From contig NZ_BJDH01000004.1 in assembly GCF_005405005.1 (NCBI RefSeq), positions 62,001 through 126,000 of the forward strand: DNA of 64,000 bases, read 5' to 3'. Positions 29,001 to 37,998 of this stretch are shown piece by piece (within the stretch, counting starts at the first letter, position 1; every line of letters begins with the position of its first letter). Position numbers and translations under genes: made by a program. The notes under the pieces are model-generated. The model did not search any database. It saw only the letters and a program-made list of their open reading frames with translations, and was not told where the DNA came from. Origin of the DNA: Lactiplantibacillus daoliensis (GTDB taxonomy: Bacteria; Bacillota; Bacilli; Lactobacillales; Lactobacillaceae).

Positions 29001-29397
29001 GTTCGCTGTCCTTAGCCGGCGTCATCACAATTAAATGCCCCAAGTGTGGCAAAATCGCACTCAGTGGCAACGGCGTGTCTGCCGGTGCCGTTTGCTTCAG
29101 CGTTGAGAGTTGCATCAAATTTTGATAGCCGGACCAATCTTTAGCTAAGACGACTAATTTGAAGGTTTGCTCAGCTAACTGACTGCCCGCCAATTCTAGC
29201 GTAATGCCAAGAATTGGCGTCATCTGAGCTTGACGACAGGCATTGTAAAAATCAACGATACCATACATCACATCCACATCCGTTAAAGCCAAAGCCGTAT
29301 AACCCTGCTTCTTAGCAGTCTGAACCAGCTCCGTGACCGTGCTCGTACTCTGTAATAGGCTGAAAGTACTCATCACCTGTAATGGCACGACCTGCAT
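26047..29397 (-). CDS. dnaE: DNA polymerase III alpha subunit, DnaE type
   Basis: Replicative polymerase of the DnaE type that in Firmicutes extends primers before PolC takes over. About 1116 aa. Domains in order: PHP (residues 1-200, DVDVMYGIVDFYNACR), the C-family polymerase palm with PDIDLDIPDNRREQV (about 385-399, metal-binding aspartates), helix-hairpin-helix around 790-850 and an OB fold (about 945-1030). The frame opens at 29472; the ATG at 29397 stands after GGGAG by 8 nt and is preferred. It is on its own, with a promoter near 29432. Confidence 0.97.
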   Translation of the reverse strand: MQVVPLQVMSTFSLLQSTSTVTELVQTAKKQGYTALALTDVDVMYGIVDFYNACRQAQMTPILGITLELAGSQLAEQTFKLVVLAKDWSGYQNLMQLSTLKQTAPADTPLPLSAILPHLGHLIVMTPAKDSELVALLQQDQSQVAASWVQALKNSCDADSLYLGVSLDQSPALRTTLVSFASAQQLPIVALDPVDYVQATDYFAVSVLRAIESGQQIDQPENLQGIAGSHYLRSSAELVAAYLSLNLTAAIEATNTIAAACQVELVFKKPQLPHFPTPQQQPANQYLRQLCEQGLNERLKVMTTDVDPAPYHDRLDRELQVIDQMGFDDYFLIVWDVMNYAHRADITTGPGRGSAAGSLVAYVLKITDVDPLQYGLLFERFLNAKRANMPDIDLDIPDNRREQVLAYVHDKYGHDRVAQIITFGTLAAKQALRDVGRVFGLSTFEMSDWSAAIPNQFHITLTQAYQDSRRLQNLIADSSKNRLLFETAKRIEGLPRHYSTHAAGVVLSQVPLIEIVPLQAGSETMMMTQYTKDTVEAVGLLKMDFLGLRNLSLLASALHYVQRQTGQALDITKIDLNDPETLKLFQAGDTSGVFQFESAGIRNVLRKLHPDNFELVAAVNALYRPGPMENIDHFIARKQGREPVTYAAPELQPILGPTYGILVYQEQVMQVAAVMGGFSLGEADLLRRAMSKKKKTVIDEMQQKFIDGAEKQHFTPAVATQVYQYIEQFANYGFNRSHAVAYSKMAFELAYLKVHYSGAFFASLMNSILGNATKLKQYLAEAKQHHVKVVPPDINVSGAYFDWDGQALTFGLSSIKGLRRDFIASVIAERQANGPFKNLQQLMQRLDPKWLKADLMNALIYAGALDHFGLNRAELLTSVPELMSSAELAGNSMSLFATLAPKIKKQPELPLAERLAKEAEVLGAYVSGHPVESYKWLAQQQKTTLVSALSAEQNVKLLIYITKIRVIRTKRGQQMAFATGSDLSGEIDLTIFPTTYQRLQETLKPDSIVLISGKVEVKRGLQVIVNQWQLADSFPAPTGQLFLRLQPETATASVQKEILAILCQFSGPNPVLIYSSVARKTVELNSQYWVHDDAKMIGALTSLLGRDNVVMKSVIP

Positions 29398-29416
29398 GTT
29401 TACGTCTCCCTTCTTT

Positions 29417-29437
29417 AGTTTAATTAAACTTATTATA
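29417..29437 (-). promoter_or_regulatory. dnaE extended -10 and overlapping palindrome
   Basis: A TGG-TATAAT extended -10 (29432-29437 for TATAAT) is followed at the predicted start point by the perfect 14-bp palindrome AGTTTAATTAAACT (29417-29430). A -35 is not evident. The palindrome may be a repressor site. Confidence 0.45.
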
Positions 29438-29472
29438 CCAAACCCTTGTTCCATAAAGCAGTGATAAGGCAA

Positions 29473-29500
29473 TTGCTTTTCTAGTTGGTTGTGCTAAAAT
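29473..29500 (+). promoter_or_regulatory. promoter of the DUF2929 gene
   Basis: Plus-strand -35 TTGCTT (29473-29478), 16 bp, -10 TAAAAT (29495-29500) preceded by TGC. It points away from dnaE. Confidence 0.6.
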
Positions 29501-29525
29501 TACTTTCATTGGGAGGTGTTAGAAG

Positions 29526-29726
29526 ATGACGAAACAACTTGTAGTTATTTTCTGGAGTGTCCTTTTTGGTGAAGTTATCGGTTATATTGGTAGTGCCTTG
29601 GAAACGATGACTTACAATCCAGGCGAGATCGGCATCGTTGCCGCGGTATTCGCTTTGGTTGTGGTAAATGGCATTTCACTAATTACTAATCATTCTATGC
29701 CCTTTAAAGGTTCAGAAAACAAATAA
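29526..29726 (+). CDS. small DUF2929 membrane protein (YjzD-like)
   Basis: A 66-aa protein with two membrane helices (residues 5-25 and 36-55) joined by a short outside loop, resembling the DUF2929/YjzD family of Bacilli. Function unknown. GGGAGG precedes the ATG by 9 nt, the promoter is good and a shared terminator follows, so expression is likely. It is divergent from dnaE and convergent with clpB. Confidence 0.82.
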   Translation: MTKQLVVIFWSVLFGEVIGYIGSALETMTYNPGEIGIVAAVFALVVVNGISLITNHSMPFKGSENK

Positions 29727-29739
29727 GCAAGACTAAACG

Positions 29740-29778
29740 AAAAAGCCACTGCAATTTTGACATTGCAGTGGTCCTTTT
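29740..29778. terminator. bidirectional terminator between DUF2929 gene and clpB
   Basis: A perfect 10-bp stem (29747-29756 with 29762-29771) has T-rich sequence on its right for the plus-strand gene and A-rich on its left, giving TTTTTC for the minus-strand clpB transcript. Confidence 0.9.
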
Positions 29779-29788
29779 GTATACTCGA

Positions 29789-32392
29789 TTATTTTTGCGT
29801 TGGCTTTTCATTTTCGAAAACCAAGTGATCATTCAACAAATTAATTTTTACTGTTGATTGTGGCGCCACCCGACCGGCAATAATCTCTTTTGCCAATGGT
29901 GTCTCCACATTATTGGTGATAAATCGCCGTAATGGTCGTGCACCATAAGCTGGTTCATAACCTTGCTTTGCTATCCATTGTTTCGCTTCATCAGAAATTT
30001 CAAGCGTGATTTCACGATCCTTTAAGCGCGAGGACAACCGGTCGATCAACTTGACCACGATTTGTTCAATCGCAGTTAACGTTAATGGTGTAAACATCAC
30101 GATGTCATCAATTCGGTTCAAAAACTCCGGTTTGAAACGCGTTTGAACCAGTTGCATGACCTGCTGATGCGTCTCCGAGGACAAGTGACCTTGTTCATCC
30201 ACCCCGGCCAACAATAATTCAGAACCAAGGTTAGAAGTCATAATTAAAATCGTATTCTTAAAGTCCACCGTCCGACCTTGACCATCCGTCAAACGACCAT
30301 CATCGAGCACTTGTAACAAAATGTTAAAGACATCCGGATGAGCTTTTTCGATTTCATCAAATAAAACGATGGAATACGGATTGCGCCGGACTGCTTCGGT
30401 CAGTTGACCGCCTTCTTCATAGCCGACATAACCTGGTGCAGCACCAACTAGCCGTGATACGGATTCCTTCTCCATATATTCACTCATATCAATCCGAACC
30501 ATATGGTCATCCGCATCAAATAAGTTTTCCGCTAACGCTTTCGCTAGTTCAGTCTTCCCGACCCCAGTTGGGCCAAGGAACATGAATGACCCCAACGGCC
30601 GATTTGGATCTTGCAGGCCAGCTCGTGATCGCAATACCGCATCGGAAACCGCATTAACCGCGGCGTCTTGTCCCACTACTCGTTCATGCAAATGATCGGC
30701 TAAATGCAGCAACTTCTCACGTTCCCCAGCCACCAACTTATTGACTGGAATCCCAGTCATCCGCGAAACAACATTGGCGACTTGGTCAGCCGTAACTGAT
30801 TCTTCAACGAGCCAGTCAGCATGATGATCATTGGCCTCCATTTGCTTGAGCTCATCCGCCAACTTAGGGATTATGCCGTGTTGCAGCTTGGCGGCAGTTT
30901 CCAAATCATACTTGCTTTCAGCAGTTTCCAAATCGTGCTTAGCTTTGTCCAAAGCTGCTTTTTTATCACTTAACGCCTTTAAACTCTTCTTTTCAGCGTC
31001 CCAACGTTCCGCTAACGCACGTTGCTTTTCTTTCGCACTTGCTAACTCATGTTGTAGCTCGGCCAAGCGCTTGATTGACGCCTCATCCGTTTCAGTCTTC
31101 AAGGCGGCTTCTTCAACTTCTAGACGCATTAATTGCCGATTGACTTGATCCAATTCCGTTGGATTCGAATTCATTTCAACTCGAATTTCAGCGGAGGCTT
31201 CATCAATCAAATCAAGCGCCTTGTCTGGTAAAAAGTGATCCGTAATGTAACGATCTGATAATTTGGCCGCTGCGACCAACGCATTATCATGAATACGAAC
31301 GCCATGATGAATTTCAAATCGTTCTTTCAAGCCACGTAAAATACTAATCGTATCATCAACAGAAGGTTCAGCGACGAGCACTCGTTGGAACCGCCGTTCA
31401 AGTGCCTTGTCCTTTTCCAAATACTGCCGATATTCATCTAGTGTGGTAGCCCCAATCAAATGGAGTTCGCCCCGAGCCAACATTGGCTTCAGTAAATTGC
31501 CGGCATCCATACTACCTTCTGTTTTACCGGCACCAACAATATTATGAATTTCATCAATGAACATGATGATCTGACCATCACTCTTCTTGATTTCCTTCAA
31601 AACCGCCTTCAACCGTTCTTCAAACTCACCACGATACTTCGCGCCGGCAATTAGTGATCCCATATCAAGGGAGAACAGCGTTTTATTCTTCAGATTTTCC
31701 GGAACATCGCCACGGACGATCCGTTGTGCTAAGCCTTCCACAATCGCGGTTTTACCAACACCGGGTTCACCAATTAAGACCGGATTATTCTTCGTTTTGC
31801 GTGACAGAATCCGAATCACATCTAAGATTTCCTCATCACGACCAATCACTGGATCTTGATTACCTTGTCGGGCGGCTTTAACCAAATCAACGCCATATTT
31901 TTCGAGTGCTTGGTACTGGTCCTCTTGATTTCGTGAGGTCACACGTTGTCCGCCACGAATTCGATCGACCGCGTTCTTCACTTGACCGGCAGTAATTCCT
32001 TGCTGGGTCAAATATTTGGTCAGTTGATCACCAGTTTGGGCCATTAATGCTAAAGCGACCGTATCTGTCGCTAAGAAGTCGTCACCTAACGACTTGCGTT
32101 TTTCATCCGCCGTCTGCATTAAAGTTGCCAAACTGCTACTCAGGCTTTGACCATATTGAACATTACCACCGCTAACGGTACTAATTTCGTCCAACTCACG
32201 ATCTAGCTCCGTTTGTAACTGGTCTAAATCGGCGCCAGCTTCACTAAAAATCTGCCGAACTAATTCACCAGGTTGGGTTAAAAACTTAAATAGATGTGGC
32301 ACCCCAATCTCTTGATGATGCCGTGTTTGGGCAATCTTTTGTGCCTCTGCTAAGGCTTGTTGTAAACTTTCCGTTAATTGTTCTGGATTCAT
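29789..32392 (-). CDS. clpB: chaperone disaggregase ClpB
   Basis: ATP-driven disaggregase that rescues heat-aggregated proteins with DnaK. About 867 aa: N-domain (1-145), AAA1 with [13 protein letters not shown] (about 207-219), a long coiled-coil middle domain (about 405-530, rich in Lys/Glu/Ala) that marks ClpB rather than ClpC or ClpE, and AAA2 with [14 protein letters not shown] (about 605-618). The frame opens at 32473, but the ATG at 32392 follows GAGGAGG by 9 nt. It has a CtsR operator, so heat induces it by loss of CtsR. Confidence 0.98.
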   Translation of the reverse strand: MNPEQLTESLQQALAEAQKIAQTRHHQEIGVPHLFKFLTQPGELVRQIFSEAGADLDQLQTELDRELDEISTVSGGNVQYGQSLSSSLATLMQTADEKRKSLGDDFLATDTVALALMAQTGDQLTKYLTQQGITAGQVKNAVDRIRGGQRVTSRNQEDQYQALEKYGVDLVKAARQGNQDPVIGRDEEILDVIRILSRKTKNNPVLIGEPGVGKTAIVEGLAQRIVRGDVPENLKNKTLFSLDMGSLIAGAKYRGEFEERLKAVLKEIKKSDGQIIMFIDEIHNIVGAGKTEGSMDAGNLLKPMLARGELHLIGATTLDEYRQYLEKDKALERRFQRVLVAEPSVDDTISILRGLKERFEIHHGVRIHDNALVAAAKLSDRYITDHFLPDKALDLIDEASAEIRVEMNSNPTELDQVNRQLMRLEVEEAALKTETDEASIKRLAELQHELASAKEKQRALAERWDAEKKSLKALSDKKAALDKAKHDLETAESKYDLETAAKLQHGIIPKLADELKQMEANDHHADWLVEESVTADQVANVVSRMTGIPVNKLVAGEREKLLHLADHLHERVVGQDAAVNAVSDAVLRSRAGLQDPNRPLGSFMFLGPTGVGKTELAKALAENLFDADDHMVRIDMSEYMEKESVSRLVGAAPGYVGYEEGGQLTEAVRRNPYSIVLFDEIEKAHPDVFNILLQVLDDGRLTDGQGRTVDFKNTILIMTSNLGSELLLAGVDEQGHLSSETHQQVMQLVQTRFKPEFLNRIDDIVMFTPLTLTAIEQIVVKLIDRLSSRLKDREITLEISDEAKQWIAKQGYEPAYGARPLRRFITNNVETPLAKEIIAGRVAPQSTVKINLLNDHLVFENEKPTQK

Positions 32393-32422
32393 ATTCGATA
32401 ACCTCCTCAAATTTAGGTTAGC

Positions 32423-32446
32423 AAAAAGGCAGCTTCGGAAGCTGCC
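32423..32446 (-). terminator. terminator-like hairpin in the clpB leader
   Basis: GGCAGCTTC/GAAGCTGCC forms a perfect hairpin followed by TTTTT on the minus strand. It sits after the clpB promoter and CtsR site but before the clpB ribosome site, so it must be passed to express clpB. It could end pepT read-through, or act as an attenuator. Confidence 0.7.
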
Positions 32447-32454
32447 AATTTCGG

Positions 32455-32505
32455 TTTGACCTTTATTGACCATTGCATTATATAACGAATGACCAACCTT
32501 GCCAA
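32455..32505 (-). promoter_or_regulatory. clpB promoter with CtsR operator
   Basis: -35 TTGGCA (32500-32505), 17 bp, -10 TATAAT (32477-32482) on the minus strand. The CtsR heptad repeat GGTCAAT-AAA-GGTCAAA lies at 32455-32471, overlapping the predicted start of transcription. The consensus is RGTCAAANANRGTCAAA, so one base differs. The -35 directly adjoins the pepT stop codon. Confidence 0.9.
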
Positions 32506-33747
32506 CTATTTAGTTTCTTGAGCGTTATCTGCAATAATTTGTAACACGACGTCGACCGCTTGAGCCATGACTTGTTCGGAAACATATTCAAAACGACCAT
32601 GCATGTTCTCGCCACCAGCGAATAAGTTTGGTGTTGGTAAGCCCATGAAGGAAATCTTCGAGCCATCAGTCCCACCACGGATTGGTTCAATGACTGGTTC
32701 AATTCCAAGTTTAACCATTGCTTGCTTAGCTAACTCAACGACCGTCATATCTTTTTCAATCACTTCGCGCATGTTGTAGTACTGATCCTTCATCTCAACT
32801 TTAACGTGCTCAACACCTAAGCGTTCATTGATTTTAGCCGCAACTGCCTTAAATAATTGCTTGCGAGCTTCAAAGTTTTCACGATCATGATCACGAATAA
32901 TATAAGTTAACTTAGCATTGTCAACCATACCATCTAAGGCTAACAAGAAGAAGAACCCTTCACGACCCTTAGTCTTTTCTGGAACTTCGGCCGCAGGTAA
33001 CCCATTTTGAAAATCAACGGCTAATTGAAGGGCATTGACCATCACACCATAAGCTTCACCAGGATGGACATTGACACCGCTGATCTTCACTTCGGCCTGG
33101 GCAGCGTTGAAAGTTTCATATTCCAATTCGCCTAAAGGCCCACCGTCAACTGTATAAGCAAAGTCAGCGTCAAAGTCAGCAACGTTAAAATGATCAGCGC
33201 CAGTTCCGATTTCTTCATCGGGGCCAAAACCAAAGCGAACAGTCCCGTGTTTGATTTCAGGATGAGCTAATAAATAACCGGCAACACTGAATAACTCTGC
33301 CACCCCAGATTTGTCATCGGCCCCCAACAACGTGTTCCCATCGGTCGTAATCAAGGTATGGCCCGCATAGTTTTTCAAATGTGGAAAAACTTTAGGATCA
33401 AGCTCATAACCACTCGTGCCAAGTTTGATAATTGATTGACCGTCATAATTTTCAACGATTTGTGGTTGGATATTTTCTGAGTTAAAGTCTGCGGTATCAA
33501 TATGTGAAATAAAGCCTAAAGTTTTAACATCGGCAGCCGTATTAGCCGGTAAAGTTGCGAACACGTACGCACTTTGGGGGTCCTGGTGGACATTACTTAA
33601 CCCCAAATCAGTTAATTTAGCCATGAGTTGATTCAAGAAAGCCGTTTCTCGTGGTGATGAAGGGACTGTCGTTGAAGCCTCGTCTGAACGACTATTAACT
33701 TTTACAAACGATAGAAAATCAGAAATTAAATTTGGATAGGTTGCCAT
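32506..33747 (-). CDS. pepT: peptidase T (tripeptidase)
   Basis: Zinc aminotripeptidase of the M20B family; releases the N-terminal residue of tripeptides inside the cell, useful to an amino-acid-auxotrophic lactic acid bacterium. The 413-aa product has metal-binding HIDTAD (about 81-86), GADDKSG (about 141), the [12 protein letters not shown] block (about 176-187) and RGGTDGS near residue 360. GAGGAG precedes the ATG. It is 20 bp after the Nif3-like gene. Confidence 0.97.
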   Translation of the reverse strand: MATYPNLISDFLSFVKVNSRSDEASTTVPSSPRETAFLNQLMAKLTDLGLSNVHQDPQSAYVFATLPANTAADVKTLGFISHIDTADFNSENIQPQIVENYDGQSIIKLGTSGYELDPKVFPHLKNYAGHTLITTDGNTLLGADDKSGVAELFSVAGYLLAHPEIKHGTVRFGFGPDEEIGTGADHFNVADFDADFAYTVDGGPLGELEYETFNAAQAEVKISGVNVHPGEAYGVMVNALQLAVDFQNGLPAAEVPEKTKGREGFFFLLALDGMVDNAKLTYIIRDHDRENFEARKQLFKAVAAKINERLGVEHVKVEMKDQYYNMREVIEKDMTVVELAKQAMVKLGIEPVIEPIRGGTDGSKISFMGLPTPNLFAGGENMHGRFEYVSEQVMAQAVDVVLQIIADNAQETK

Positions 33748-33767
33748 CTGTGTTTCCTCCTCAAATT

Positions 33768-34793
33768 TTAAATAAATGTAAATGGATCCGTATTTAGTTT
33801 TGATGCGACCACTTCAAGTGACCAGTCATTTTCGACTTGCCACTGCTTGAATAAGGCCGTTAAATGTGGTTTACAAATACTTTCGATATGATGACCAGGA
33901 TCGACTACTGACAATCCGGCAGCCAACATATCGTGTGCCGTATGATAATAAACGTCACCGGTCACATAAACCTGTGCACCCTTTTTTAGCGCCGTCGGGT
34001 AGAATTTACCCCCGTCACCACCGAGAACTGCCACTCGCTTAATCAGCGCATCCGGCGTTTGACTGACTAAGCGTAGCCCATCAACATTGAAGGCTGTTTT
34101 ACATTGTTCCGCAAACGCTTGGACAGTCATTGGTTCAGCCAGCTCACCGATACGCCCCATATAATACTGATGACCATCACTGACTAATGGTTGCAACTGA
34201 TAATCCCACTGATTTGTGGGAACAAACTGGTTCACACCAGTAACTGCACCCGCGACAGCATCCTGTAAAATATCGACGGTGAACTGTTCACCAGAATTGA
34301 ACGCATAACGATCCAATTTGGCTCCCGCCTGCTTGGTCAAGTATTCTTGGACCGCCTCAACTTGATCGGTTGGGACAATGGCCGTCAATTTAACGGCATC
34401 CGCGTGATAACCAGCAACTAACCCCGTCACGTTTTGTAACTTCAAAGCCGCAGCCAGCCAGTCATTCATGCCACCATCGGTACTATCGAGATTCGTGTGA
34501 GCCGCGTAAACGACAATATGATGGGCTGCAATCTTCGCGTACATTGCTTTTTGGGGATCTTGATAGTCTAAATTATTGGCCGGTCGAAACATAACTGGGT
34601 GATGTGCAAATATCATATCCGCACCAATCTCAATGGCCTCATTAACAACTTCTGGCCGAACATCTAATGTCACGAGAACTTTATGGATCGCTTGATTAGG
34701 ATCGCCGATTTGTAACCCACTTGGATCACGGTCCCATTTCAAAGTTAATGGTGCAAACTGCTCAAAACGTTGGATTAACTCATTTGCCAACAT
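33768..34793 (-). CDS. Nif3-like dinuclear metal protein (YqfO)
   Basis: A 341-aa protein of the Nif3/YqfO family: a toroidal hexamer with a dinuclear metal site, role still uncertain (GTP cyclohydrolase-like activity proposed). HHPVMF (about 64-69) and the C-terminal [10 protein letters not shown] hold metal-binding histidines; the central insert (about 125-230) is the PII-like domain of the longer Gram-positive form. The ATG at 34793 is 9 nt after GAGGGAG; a TTG six codons upstream is in frame. It overlaps trmK by 14 nt, the usual trmK-yqfO pairing. Confidence 0.93.
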   Translation of the reverse strand: MLANELIQRFEQFAPLTLKWDRDPSGLQIGDPNQAIHKVLVTLDVRPEVVNEAIEIGADMIFAHHPVMFRPANNLDYQDPQKAMYAKIAAHHIVVYAAHTNLDSTDGGMNDWLAAALKLQNVTGLVAGYHADAVKLTAIVPTDQVEAVQEYLTKQAGAKLDRYAFNSGEQFTVDILQDAVAGAVTGVNQFVPTNQWDYQLQPLVSDGHQYYMGRIGELAEPMTVQAFAEQCKTAFNVDGLRLVSQTPDALIKRVAVLGGDGGKFYPTALKKGAQVYVTGDVYYHTAHDMLAAGLSVVDPGHHIESICKPHLTALFKQWQVENDWSLEVVASKLNTDPFTFI

Positions 34794-35493
34794 CTGATAA
34801 GACTCCCTCAATTAATTGAATTTTAGTCTGTGCCGCAGCTAAATGTGCTGTTGGCGCAACCTTAGCCTGTTGCATCTGAGCAACGGCCGCTTGAGAACGT
34901 GCTAGTTCTCGCTGCCACTTGGCCACAAAAACTGGTGATTTTTCGATTACCAGGAATGGACCAAATAATTGTTCTTTGTCCGTATAGTAAACTTCATCCG
35001 TTGACCGATCTGCGACAATCACCTCATAGGTATGACCATCTTCTGCCAAGATTCGCTCAGCGGTAATCTTAAACTGATTGGCCATCAACCAAGCACGGAC
35101 CGTGGCTTCACCAACATTTGGCTGTAACACCAGTCGTTTGACGCCCGTTAATGCGGCTGAACCAGTTTCTAAAATGTGGCGAATTAGTGGACCACCCATG
35201 CCGGAAATCGTAATCGTATCAATGTGATCAGCAGGTTGAATCGCTGCCAATCCATCTGCCAGGCGCGCCACAAGCTGACCGCCCAGCTGTAGCTTGGCAA
35301 TCTCATGCCGCGCATTTTCAAATGGCCCTCTGACGACTTCACCGGCCACGCCGTAACTAATTCGTTGATTCAACACCAAGTTAGCCGGTAAGTAGGCATG
35401 ATCTGAACCAATGTCGGCCACCCGTGCACCTTGTGGTACGAAGGCTCCGACCGTTGCTAATCGTGCTGATAATTGTTTGGCATCCACCGACAT
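34780..35493 (-). CDS. trmK: tRNA (adenine22-N1)-methyltransferase TrmK
   Basis: Methylates A22 in the D-loop of certain tRNAs using S-adenosylmethionine. The 237-aa product has SAM motif I VADIGSDHAYLP (about 25-36), the ISGMGGPL block (about 95-102) that marks the family, and a C-terminal coiled coil. It overlaps the Nif3-like gene by 14 nt. In many Firmicutes rpoD lies directly upstream; here two plus-strand genes separate them. Confidence 0.95.
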   Translation of the reverse strand: MSVDAKQLSARLATVGAFVPQGARVADIGSDHAYLPANLVLNQRISYGVAGEVVRGPFENARHEIAKLQLGGQLVARLADGLAAIQPADHIDTITISGMGGPLIRHILETGSAALTGVKRLVLQPNVGEATVRAWLMANQFKITAERILAEDGHTYEVIVADRSTDEVYYTDKEQLFGPFLVIEKSPVFVAKWQRELARSQAAVAQMQQAKVAPTAHLAAAQTKIQLIEGVLSDVGK

Positions 35494-35535
35494 AACCCCT
35501 TTTTTTGTTGTATTTTAAATCGCTTTCCTGGGTTT

Positions 35536-35563
35536 ATTTTACCATTATTTATCACGCTGTCAG
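35536..35563 (-). promoter_or_regulatory. promoter of trmK
   Basis: Minus-strand -35 CTGACA (35558-35563), 16 bp, -10 TAAAAT (35536-35541), about 45 bp before the trmK start. Confidence 0.55.
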
Positions 35564-35638
35564 TGACAATCAGCTAAATTAATCGCAATATATTTTGATG
35601 AATTTTAAATGAGTCACCGTACTCTTGCGTAACTGACA

Positions 35639-35667
35639 ACTGTAAAGGAGACAGTGGTAGCTCACTG
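35639..35667 (+). other. overlapping hairpin arms before the HTH gene
   Basis: ACTGT (35639-35643) can pair with ACAGT (35651-35655), while CAGTG (35652-35656) can pair with CACTG (35663-35667). The two hairpins share bases and exclude each other. It lies in the 231-bp gap before the plus-strand HTH gene, where no other gene is seen. Arms are short, so this may be chance. Confidence 0.3.
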
Positions 35668-35724
35668 CGCATTAAATCTCAGTCGTTTACTATTGAAGTC
35701 AACCAAACCGAGGAGTGTTTAAAG

Positions 35725-36585
35725 ATGATTCAATCGCAGTTGAAGGCCATTCTACTAGATCGGACAATCAGTAACCAAGAATTAGCCGCCATGACCGGAA
35801 TCAATCAAAAAGCCCTGACCAAAATTATTGAGGGACGTGCAAAAAGTATTACCTTCACACAGCTCAACAAAATTATCCGAGCTTTAGATATTGAGCTTGA
35901 CGATCTGTTCACGATTACACCAGACTTAGATCTAGAAGTCACACTCTTAACCATGGATGAAAAAGCCCATCAGTTCAATGGCACAGTTAGCTTTATCGAT
36001 CATGCCCAACAGGTTCAATTTGACCTTCCCCTGACCGGCTACTATCGCCAAAATGGTAGCTTGTTTACCTTTACGCTCAACGATGCTTTTGATGATACCT
36101 TAGATGGCGACGGTATTGCCACCAGGTTAGATCAACTGCTCCCTGTGGAAACGATGTCTGCTTCCAAACGGACCTTGCTACAACTGTTGGAACAATATCC
36201 GGAACAACAAGCCTGGTTTGAGGCCGGTGGGATGCAGCTTAGCAACGAACCGACCGATGCCGAGTTAGAACGGTACTTAAAGGTTGGTAATCTAGTCGCG
36301 CGCACGCAATACGAACGGTTGCACCGTTTAATCGAACCGCTAGCAATGTACTTCTTAGCCGCCATCTACGGCCAATTTCCAAAATTTCTAGGGAATCCAC
36401 AAGCCATCGCCTTACCCTGGGGCGTACCGGACACTTTCCGAGTCTTCAATTTCAATTTGGCAGAAAGCCCAGAATCACTCACGAACGGCGGAATTACCAA
36501 GCGACAGGAACAGCTACGCCAACAACAAGCTTTTCCCGTCAGCTACACCAGTTTAGATGTCATCAGTTACTTTTCTGCTTCTTAA
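35725..36585 (+). CDS. XRE-type HTH protein with large unknown C-terminal part
   Basis: A 286-aa protein. Residues 10-65 form an HTH of the Cro/XRE type (NQELAAMTGINQKALTKIIEGR and then FTQLNKIIRALDIELDDLF). Residues 70-286 match no family I know; a NLVARTQYERLHRLIEPLAMYFLAA segment and many acidic residues suggest a soluble regulatory or sensing part. GAGGAG is 9 nt before the ATG. A terminator follows. It is one of two neighbouring plus-strand genes placed between trmK and rpoD. Regulated genes are unknown. Confidence 0.8.
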   Translation: MIQSQLKAILLDRTISNQELAAMTGINQKALTKIIEGRAKSITFTQLNKIIRALDIELDDLFTITPDLDLEVTLLTMDEKAHQFNGTVSFIDHAQQVQFDLPLTGYYRQNGSLFTFTLNDAFDDTLDGDGIATRLDQLLPVETMSASKRTLLQLLEQYPEQQAWFEAGGMQLSNEPTDAELERYLKVGNLVARTQYERLHRLIEPLAMYFLAAIYGQFPKFLGNPQAIALPWGVPDTFRVFNFNLAESPESLTNGGITKRQEQLRQQQAFPVSYTSLDVISYFSAS

Positions 36586-36604
36586 ATTCAAGTCCACATC
36601 AAAC

Positions 36605-36650
36605 AAACTAGTGAAGACGCTCATTTTTTGAGAGCTATCACTAGTTTTTC
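36605..36650 (+). terminator. terminator of the HTH gene
   Basis: AACTAGTGA (36606-36614) pairs with TCACTAGTT (36638-36646) around a long loop that itself has AT-rich sequence, and T follows. Confidence 0.75.
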
Positions 36651-36740
36651 TGTGCAACCATCGCCATATGTTATACTATGAAAAACTGTTTTAGAAAACG
36701 CTCACTGCTACTAAAAACTAACTGAAATGGAGCAGCCACA

Positions 36741-37919
36741 ATGCGCAAATTAACTTTAATCATTCTGGCCTGTATGGGACTAATTCTCACAGGCTGTCAA
36801 CAACAGCAAACGACCAAAACCAAGGCTGATTCGGTCAAAACAATCACGATCAAGACACTCAAACCGGCATCCAAAACTTGGATTTTTAGTCAATCCGTCA
36901 GTTCCAAACAAACGCCTAAACAAGGCGTCTCCAATCAATTGACGCCATCGGTCATTTCCAAAACCGATAGTTTAAACAGCTGGACGACCGCTAAAGGACA
37001 ATTCATGTCATCTTCCGTCAAGTATCAGCAACTTTCTTTCGCTAAATGGCAACAAGCACAACGACAACATTTCGTCAAAAGCGCTCAAAGTAGAATCCAC
37101 TACATGAGCGTGAACCAAGTTAACGCTGTCTTAAAGCAACTCGGTGCGACCTTTAAGATTCAAAAATTGAGTGACCTTGTCTATTTGGAAACCCAGACCA
37201 GTAGTCTCCCACTCGACCAAGCATTCGTCGCTCAAGGACACCACTTATACGGCATAAATATTCAATACATAGACAACCAACAGGCAATAACGATTAAACG
37301 AGGCACCGTCTTCACGGATACTGATACCAATACCAAGCAGGCCGGTAAACACCTTGACGTCGCAACTCTGAACGGCACCTGGATTGCTGCCGAAACCACC
37401 ACCAGTGCTAGTGACACTGGCAAAATCATGGTTAAGGATGGCTATCTCTACCAACACCGCTACGACAGTTACGAACGTTCGGCCGTCCAAGATTTAAGTC
37501 ATTATTCGCTGACATCACTCAATCAAAATACGACCTACGCGGCTCATAAAACTGATGCGACCCATGCTGGCTATCAATTAACCCAACAATCGGTTGCCAG
37601 TGGTGACACTACCGGTTACCTGTACCTTTTCATCAGTAAAAACCAGCTTATCCGAATTGGGCAAGGTCAAACGACGACCTATCAAAGAACCAGTACAACC
37701 ATCGCGCCTGCCGACTTGCCACAGAGCGACTTAACCATTTTTAGTCAAGTTGATCAACAGCGGCCAGCTAGCAAAGCCGCAACAATTACGTCAAAGGCCG
37801 ACGCACCAGTTGTCGGTCTGAGTGATAGCCTTAACTATTTAACCGACCCCAATGCCGGACAAATTACGAGTAACGTGGGAGTCAGTCTCAATCAGGGCAA
37901 ACTCACATTGAAAAACTAG
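36741..37919 (+). CDS. lipoprotein of unknown function
   Basis: A 392-aa protein with a classic lipoprotein signal: basic MRK start, hydrophobic LTLIILACMGLI and lipobox LTGC with cysteine at about residue 19. The mature part is rich in Thr, Ser, Gln and Lys; it should sit on the outer face of the membrane. I recognise no domain. A SNVGVSLNQGKLTLKN tail ends the protein. GGAG lies 9 nt upstream of the ATG. It is next to the HTH gene but behind that gene's terminator, so co-regulation is not shown. It converges with rpoD on a shared terminator. Confidence 0.82.
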   Translation: MRKLTLIILACMGLILTGCQQQQTTKTKADSVKTITIKTLKPASKTWIFSQSVSSKQTPKQGVSNQLTPSVISKTDSLNSWTTAKGQFMSSSVKYQQLSFAKWQQAQRQHFVKSAQSRIHYMSVNQVNAVLKQLGATFKIQKLSDLVYLETQTSSLPLDQAFVAQGHHLYGINIQYIDNQQAITIKRGTVFTDTDTNTKQAGKHLDVATLNGTWIAAETTTSASDTGKIMVKDGYLYQHRYDSYERSAVQDLSHYSLTSLNQNTTYAAHKTDATHAGYQLTQQSVASGDTTGYLYLFISKNQLIRIGQGQTTTYQRTSTTIAPADLPQSDLTIFSQVDQQRPASKAATITSKADAPVVGLSDSLNYLTDPNAGQITSNVGVSLNQGKLTLKN

Positions 37920-37940
37920 CTGTAATTTGATAACCAAACA

Positions 37941-37990
37941 AAAAACGGCGGTTCCAATCACTCCAATTGAGTGACTAGAACCGCCGTTTT
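37941..37990. terminator. bidirectional terminator, lipoprotein gene and rpoD
   Basis: AAAACGGCGGTTC (37943-37955) and its perfect complement (37978-37990) enclose a second TCACTC/GAGTGA stem. T-runs occur on both sides, serving the two converging genes. Confidence 0.92.
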
Positions 37991-37998
37991 AATCTGAT

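Noticed and set aside
29398-29472. N-terminal extension of dnaE by 25 codons
   Set aside because: It spans the promoter and palindrome and has no ribosome site; the ATG at 29397 does.
32393-32473. N-terminal extension of clpB
   Set aside because: It covers the CtsR operator and leader hairpin.
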